In this document: in pieces, positions 58,260 to 64,000 of the stretch
Numbering within the stretch: the first letter of the stretch is position 1
Layout of the letters: each line of letters opens with the position of its first letter
Source: Acanthosepion esculentum
Lineage: Eukaryota > Mollusca > Cephalopoda > Sepiida > Sepiidae
DNA: 64,000 nucleotides
Direction: 5' to 3'
Assembly: GCA_964036315.1 (NCBI GenBank)
Contig: OZ038480.1
Coordinates: 9,248,703 to 9,312,702 of the forward strand
Program-made: the position numbers and the translations under genes
The notes under the pieces: model-generated
What the model was told of the DNA's origin: nothing
Databases searched by the model: none
What the model saw: the letters and a program-made list of their open reading frames with translations, nothing else

Positions 58260-58682
58260 TTAATACTAGAGACATATGACTGTAGTATTATCTTCTCAGT
58301 TTCTCCTTCATTTGGGCAAGCAGTATCCCGTCTCCTTCGCTGACTCCTTGGTATTTATAGGCTTCTTCTTGTTCCAGTTTGTTCATGTTTGTGGCAAAAT
58401 TTTGATCTATTAGGTGTGTTTTTGTAATTCTGCCTTTCTTGAATGTTGCTTTTACACATTTATCTTATCCATGGCATTGAGGACACATTTCAACTCATTG
58501 TTGTATTTGGCAAAAACTTTGATATCATCCATGTAGAATAGATGATTAAAGACTTTACTTTTTACTTTTTGTCGATCGTGATTGCTCTTTGGTTCATGCA
58601 AAAGAGGGATTAAGGACAGACAGAACAGAAGGGAAGACAAGATGACTCTCCTTGAAAGATTCCTTGTCGGATATTCAAACAA
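58260..58682 (-). pseudogene. RLE-type LINE RT fragment, copy 3
   Basis: The minus strand reads LSSLLFCLSLIPLLHEPKS and VFNHLFYMDDIKVFAKYNNE: the YMDD is the catalytic palm motif in the form used by RLE-type LINEs, whose C-terminus is present at 5229-6120 and 42127-42720. Downstream frames decay (INV, then KILPQT, ESAKETGYCLPK). It lies in opposite orientation between two pieces of the jockey/CR1-like LINE, so it inserted into that copy. Confidence 0.7.
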
Positions 58683-59335
58683 TTGGAAGTGGCATTACCT
58701 TTGGTGTCATTTAAGTATAATGTGGCTTTGCACAGTTCCATGCTACAGTTCTACAAATCAACCATTCGCCCTTGCATGGAGTATTGCTGCCATATATGGT
58801 CGGGAGCCCCTTCTGTTTGCCTCGGGGTTCTTGTTAAGATCCAGAGACGGATATGCAATGTAATTGGCCCTGATCTGGCATCTCGTCTGCAGTTGCTCTC
58901 TCATAGACGTACCGTCGCCTGTCTCTGTCTTTTTTACAAATATTTTCATGGTAATTGCTCCGATGAGCTGCTTGCGCTGGTTCCCAGACTTCATGAATTC
59001 AAGCGTCCTACGAGGCTGGCATCTCGCTCTCACCCTTTCACTGTTGAAACTGTTAAATGTAGCCGTCTCTTCTACTCCAATTGATTCATATCTCGCACCT
59101 GTCGCCTGTGGAACTCTCTTCCCTATTCCTGTTTCCCTGATAGCTATAATCTCCAACTATTCAAATGTAATGTCAATCGACACCTCCAGTTGCCTTGATC
59201 TATCCACTATCCTTCTCCTCATCCTTTCCTCTATCACTCCTATCTGCTCTCGCTCCAAATCCTCCGTAACCCCTTGTGTGCTAGTGGCTTCCCGCCTTGC
59301 TTGAGGTGAAATGCTTAAAGAAAATCTACTAATAA
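58683..59335 (+). pseudogene. LINE 3' end (jockey/CR1-like), copy 3
   Basis: The longest version of the C-terminal block: FYKSTIRPCMEYCCHIWSGA, RRICNVIGPDLASRLQLLSH, RRTVACLCLFYKYFHGNCSD and RPTRLASRSHPFTVETVKC, then a stop after YSN at 59084 and out-of-frame continuation. The 3' UTR word TTGCTTGAGGTGAAATGCTT closes it near 59315. Probably the end of the same insertion as 56740-58060. Confidence 0.8.
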
Positions 59336-60035
59336 CCAATAGCTAGTAATAACCGCATTGGAATCCACAATTATTTCTACTTATTTATTGCCTTTAGAAT
59401 AATTTAAAATATAACCATATCAACTACCAATACCGTTAAGATAACACGTTTTGGTACCAAGAAACAAAACACGTTTTTTAACTAGTATCATAGTGCTGAA
59501 TCCGAAAATGGCCTTAGTTTTTTCATGGTTAGCTAGCATTTTTGCCCTACTGAAATTGCTCATTTTTGGTAAAAAAGATCAATTTACTATCTTGGCTGTT
59601 TTCATAATTTAGTTAATAAAGGTCGTAAAAACGCATCATTTCAAGTAGGCCGAGCAATTTATATCTGCCACCTGAAATAAACTATTTTTTATAAGAAAAA
59701 CATTTTTTTGAGTGAAACATTTTCAAATAGAAATACCGAATATTTACAATTTATCTCCAAAATTCAAATTAAGTGATAAACTTGATCAGTAATACACTTT
59801 AGTAAACTTGATAATTAAAGTGACATCAAAAAAATGAAACCCTAAAATCTTCTGTTTGATGTTCATAAATTTATCCCATCGCTATGGAAGGAAACCAAGC
59901 ACATTGAGAGCATTTTGTTTTCATAGTTGGAAAGAAACTCCAAGTAAAGACATCCCAATTGAATGCACATATTCCATTGTACGTGATACTGTTGGATACT
60001 GATATTGAGTACTTCTACTCATAAATGTGTTCTTC
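59336..60035. other. No recognisable feature
   Basis: AT-rich, no supported gene or repeat. Confidence 0.55.
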
Positions 60036-61215
60036 TATGTGCCGTGTTCCTTCAGGTTGTAGGCGATCCTGGCTCTCCACAATTTCTTATCTTTTGTTGC
60101 GCTTAATAAATTTTGTCTTTTTGTTATCTTTCCTAAACCCTGTTTTTCCATCCATTTAATCAAGCTCAATAAGTAGGTTAGGCGTTATTTTCCTCTGTCC
60201 CTCTTATCTTCAATATGTCCCGTGTGTATCAGATTTTGCGAGCCCTCTTTCCTCATTAGAAATTTCAACAATCTGATGTTAAGTGTGTTTCCTTTTTCTC
60301 CAAAACGTCGTTGCTCGCATGTCCGGCCTGGGGTATCCTCTGCAGAACCACATTTCTGTTGCCTCAAGTCTCTTCTTCATCTGTGAGGAGAGTATCCAGC
60401 ATTCACTGCCATATCACGTAACGGTTCAATACGTTTTTTTTTGTTGTTTTGTTTCTAATGAAGTTTTTCTGTCTTTAAATAATCTGCTTAGCTTCTGGAA
60501 TGCATTCATGGCTTTCCAACGCGCCTTCGGATTTCAGTGTCGCACTTTCCGTCCTGTTTCAAAGCAGTTCCCCGATATTCAAATTGTTGTACTTGCTTGA
60601 TTTTGGTATCTCCAATTTGTAATTTGCATGATAGACTCTCCTTTTTGCTAACAACTATGCATTTCGTCTTCTTTCCGTTGAGGTTTAGTCCTTTCTTCTT
60701 GCTTTCCATCACTATCTTCTGTATGAATTCTTGCAGTTTCCTTTCCGAGTCTGCTATAAGTACTGTGTCATTTGCATATCGTATGTTGTTAAGACTGCGA
60801 CTGTCAATTCAACAAAAGGCAGAAATTCTAATTCTCTCAGAACCGCCTCACTGATAAGGTTGAATAAGTCCGGCGAGAAGACGCATCCTTGTCTTAAAAC
60901 CCTTTGTATTTTTGTATATCTACAGAACACATTTCCATTCGTATGCAGGCGGTTTCTGCTAGTATAGAATGTCGATTATTCTAATATCCTTCTCAAATAG
61001 GTCAAGGTTACAACATTACCTTGTGACGTAGGGTATCAAACGCCTTTGCATAATCTATCAAACGCAGGTAGACATCCTTCTACATTTGTATTAATCTTTC
61101 TGATATCATTCTTAGAATAAATATCGCGTTCCTCGTCCCAGTGTTTTGTTTGAGAACCTTGTCTCACGTAGTGCACCAGGTCACTGTATTTGGCATTTCA
61201 TAAAGTGTGGTTCGT
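60036..61215 (-). pseudogene. LINE (APE type), RT and C-terminus, copy 3 (longest)
   Basis: On the minus strand: LIDYAKAFDTLRHKV (fingers/palm), then a QGCVFSPDLFNLISEAVL block, then RYANDTVLIADSERK (catalytic YADD with Asp changed to Asn), then ESKKKGLNLNGKKTKCIVVS and GKCDTEIRRRVG, then a decayed middle and HIEDKRDRGK near the end. Several frameshifts separate these. Covers more of the RT than the copies at 44 and 56 kb. Confidence 0.8.
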
Positions 61216-62590
61216 TCTGCATAAAGCCTTCACCACTATAATCATATGTGCAGGTGTCTGGGCTGTCGGTTCCTAGAAACTGAGCTGCTTGACCCTCATA
61301 CGTCGAATACGACGGGTGAGTCGCATATAATGGTATGCATGGCACCCGTCTAATTCACGTGTTATCAAGCTGAGGCGAATTATTGCTTTTCTTTTAATAT
61401 AATTTGCTATTAATTTCGTAACTTCACGCATATTCTCTACGACCTGACATAAATTGCTCACTATTTCCAAGATTAAATGCTATATTAGATTGTTGCCATG
61501 ACTTTATCTCGCCTTACGCTGTCTTTATATGAAATGTTGTATTCCATAATAAAAAGAATGATTCTAGATTTGATTCGATGAGATCTTCGAAAAATTCAGT
61601 TACTGTTAAACATAAAAGTGTTGTTATATGAAGCTATACAAGTCTGACAGGGAAAATTATGAAGATGCTGCTGCTTGGAATAATGCTTACAACTTTGGTA
61701 TCACTCCAGCTGTCTTACTATCTTCCGAGTTCCTTTATTAACATTCAAATTCGCTGTCCATTGCGTCATTCAAACGAATCAATCGATCTGTATAACTTTT
61801 CATTATTTTCCAGCAACATATAAGGAATCCTGTATGAATCTTGCTAAACACAAACACTTTCCTCTCCATTCCATTTCGGTTTAGACTATAAAACAAAAAC
61901 TTGTTTTCGTAACTCCATTTTGGATTCTTAGTGAACATATCAGTTTTTTTCTGGATTGGGGTTCACACGTGCCATATGTTTCATTGGCGCTTTTCAATTG
62001 CAATATCTCTGATTATGAATAAATCTTGATTTTACTTGCCGTTTTTACTTCTTTAGGCCTGTCATATTTTTATATATTTAGATTCGTAGAACACACATGT
62101 TTACAAAACGGGGAAGTGAAAAAACTGACTTCATGAAAGAGCAGAGTACAACAATCATAATTGGAAAAATATATTTAAAAACCTTATGTAAACCTTTTAA
62201 TGATTGTAAGGAGTTAATAAAATTTAACCTTTCTAGTCACTTCATACCCTAAAATATTTGGCCTTGTGCCGGACTTAATCAGTTTTAGAAAATATCTCTT
62301 AAGAGACATTGCGAACTCTTATAAAAATTTTTATTTTTTATTTATACAAGTCAACAACAACTGATTCTCAATAGAGGTTTCGATTCTTAAGATTTATGGA
62401 AAATTTCTTGCTACCAGATTGGATAGGATATTCAATTTGATCTCCACGTGGACGAACGAGTGGAAATATTTCAGTGTAAATCTACGTTGATTCTTTATTT
62501 GCTTTCTATGTTCTCTATGATTCATCATTTTTTTCTTCACAAACTCACACTCAGATACGCAGGATTTTATTTTAGAAAGATAAATAGCGA
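61216..62590. other. No recognisable feature
   Basis: AT-rich; ORFs at 61273-61470 and 61738-61938 (-) show no domain. Confidence 0.5.
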
Positions 62591-62646
<56 letters not shown>

Positions 62647-62807
62647 ACAGACAGACAGACAGACATACAGACAGATAAATAAATAGATAACTCCTCTTGC
62701 CTAGTGTACTTATAGAGTTAACCACCACTACTTGATAGATAGATCGTTCGTTTGTTCGTTCGTTCCTCTTGCCTAGTGTACTTATAGAGTTAACCACTAC
62801 TACTTGA
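62591..62807. repeat. (GATA)n-(CAGA)n microsatellite and a 43-bp direct repeat
   Basis: GATA run 62591-62646 and CAGA run to about 62674. Then CTCTTGCCTAGTGTACTTAT and GAGTTAACCAC...TACTTGA occur at 62692-62734 and again at 62765-62807, 73 bp apart, with GTTCGTTCGTTC between them. Confidence 0.9.
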
Positions 62808-63670
62808 GTATTCAACCTGAGGTCGAACGAAGATTTTGAGTGCTGATTTTCAAGGCAGCAAGACCAGGCCGGTTTTGAGAATTGAAGCAACGAAGACTAT
62901 CTTGTTTTTTAGTTTATTTTGTTTATTTTCTTTCTATTTTTCCTTTTTGGGGGTGGGGTGGTTCAATTTGAACTGAGTAAATATCAATAATATAGGTATT
63001 TAGTGAATAAATCGTGAAAGTCGGAGCTAGTACCTTGGGAATGGAAATTAAACTTTCTTAAGATGAAGATTATTTGTGGTCCATCTGTATTCCGTCCGGC
63101 GTCATTGTTTTCAACTCTGGATCTGCTGATGAGCAAAGAGCTATTATTACGAAACAACATGAAGGTTGATTTTTCATGCTTTTGAAATTGGGTAGACAAT
63201 GTCGAGAGACCTATAAAGAAAATTTAAGGCTACAATGTCTGAATTAATATTTTTAATTCCACAACTCAGGCGACCAAGTTTCTTTTCTTCATTATGTGAG
63301 ACTTGCCATTTTTTCTTAGTGGAGTATTTTCCTACTGCCTTCTCCATGGTTCGGCATTCAGAATTTTTCTTCTTTTGGACTGGTTACCAAGAGTGATTAG
63401 TCTACCCTGCTATTTAACTCATAGCTATTGAGGAGAATAAATAGAAGTATGCCTTTTTCTCAAGGTTATTAGTGCAAATTTTGAACTGGGATCGCCGATT
63501 CCACTTTTACATCGCCGTTATCCGTAACTCAAACATCAGTAACTAAATCAGATACCGATATGATAATAGCGATTTGAAGAAAGAAGATATCAATGAAGAC
63601 TTTGCGATTTTAAAAAAATGCTAAATTGAATAAACAAACAGAAAACCTTAAATGTGCGCAGCCCATACCT
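62808..63670. other. No recognisable feature
   Basis: AT-rich; no supported gene or repeat. Confidence 0.5.
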
Positions 63671-63777
63671 GTTTTTAAGAGCTTGGTAAGAGCCCTTATA
63701 GCTTGATTATCACCGACGAAGGCTGTGTATGAATCTGTCATTGGGCGGAGAAATTTAAAAATATCAACCTTGATGAA
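63671..63777 (-). CDS. Weak candidate exon, unknown protein
   Basis: On the minus strand an open frame reads IFKFLRPMTDSYTAFVGDNQ and AIRALTKLLKT and reaches a donor-like CAG/GTATGG at about 63671. The upstream frame, beyond a stop near 63777, stays open to the window edge at 63999 (YLAAHLPLGRESK and TEKDQKVFLIQC). I do not recognise the protein and an acceptor is not clear. It may be a gene or transposon continuing beyond the window. Confidence 0.2.
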
Positions 63778-64000
63778 TCAGAACAGTTTTGGAATTAGAT
63801 CCAGACCCCTTTCGATTGGAATGTGAGAGTTGCATTGAATTAGAAATACCTTTTGGTCCTTTTCAGTATTCACGCATGAAATTGTTGTAGAAGTTTTTCC
63901 TGTTCGATTTGTTACCTTAGATTCTCTACCTAGAGGTAGATGTGCCGCTAGATACGTGGATGGTTTATGGATTAGCCAGAATCGCAATTTGGACGACACA

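Overview
This looks like a nuclear genome window from a mollusc, most likely a cephalopod of the octopus type (inference). It is AT-rich, has one convincing host gene, and is otherwise packed with (TA)n arrays, tRNA-derived SINEs, several LINE lineages, Penelope-like elements, Tc1/mariner remnants and satellites. Nothing is organised as an operon and no prokaryotic features are present.

The one convincing host gene is a single-exon coding region at 36502-37908 (+). It encodes a 468-aa rhodopsin-class receptor resembling invertebrate FMRFamide-type neuropeptide receptors. A splice acceptor lies just upstream, and a 6-codon upstream ORF starts directly at that acceptor. About 4 kb on its 3' side is free of recognisable repeats. 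Two weaker candidate host exons are at 15317-15556 (+) and about 63671-63777 (-).

Layout. 0-9 kb: Tc1 fragment, LINE 3' ends, a broken Penelope-like RT, a restriction-like-endonuclease LINE end and several copies of a tRNA-derived SINE (here SINE-A). 9.3-14.1 kb: a 65-bp degenerate satellite with a 2.5-kb higher-order duplication, interrupted by a clean 350-bp solo LTR. 15-29 kb: Penelope-like ends, a second tRNA-derived family (SINE-B) whose 3' tails run into the (TA)n arrays, mariner remnants, MITEs, short satellites, and a fold-back Penelope-type terminal repeat holding an apparently complete hammerhead ribozyme at 28498-28544. 29.7-31.6 kb: decayed LTR-retrotransposon with an integrase. 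32-33.7 kb: a SINE-A copy with a 12-bp target duplication and a full-length dead Tc1 element. 36-42 kb: the receptor and its flanks. 42-53 kb: LINE ends, a 107-bp satellite made from the SINE-A tail, palindromic SINE-B. 53.8-55.8 kb: a 35-bp minisatellite with dimeric and pentameric order. 56-61 kb: nested LINE remnants. 61-64 kb: little recognisable.

The most interesting signals are not protein genes. They are the hammerhead-bearing fold-back, the repeated inverted architecture of both SINE families (one insertion shows by its target duplication that the inversion arrived with the element), SINE tails turning into satellites and (TA)n arrays, and a shared leader in front of two unrelated satellites. 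Clade names for LINEs are by motif recognition only, and boundaries without target duplications are approximate.
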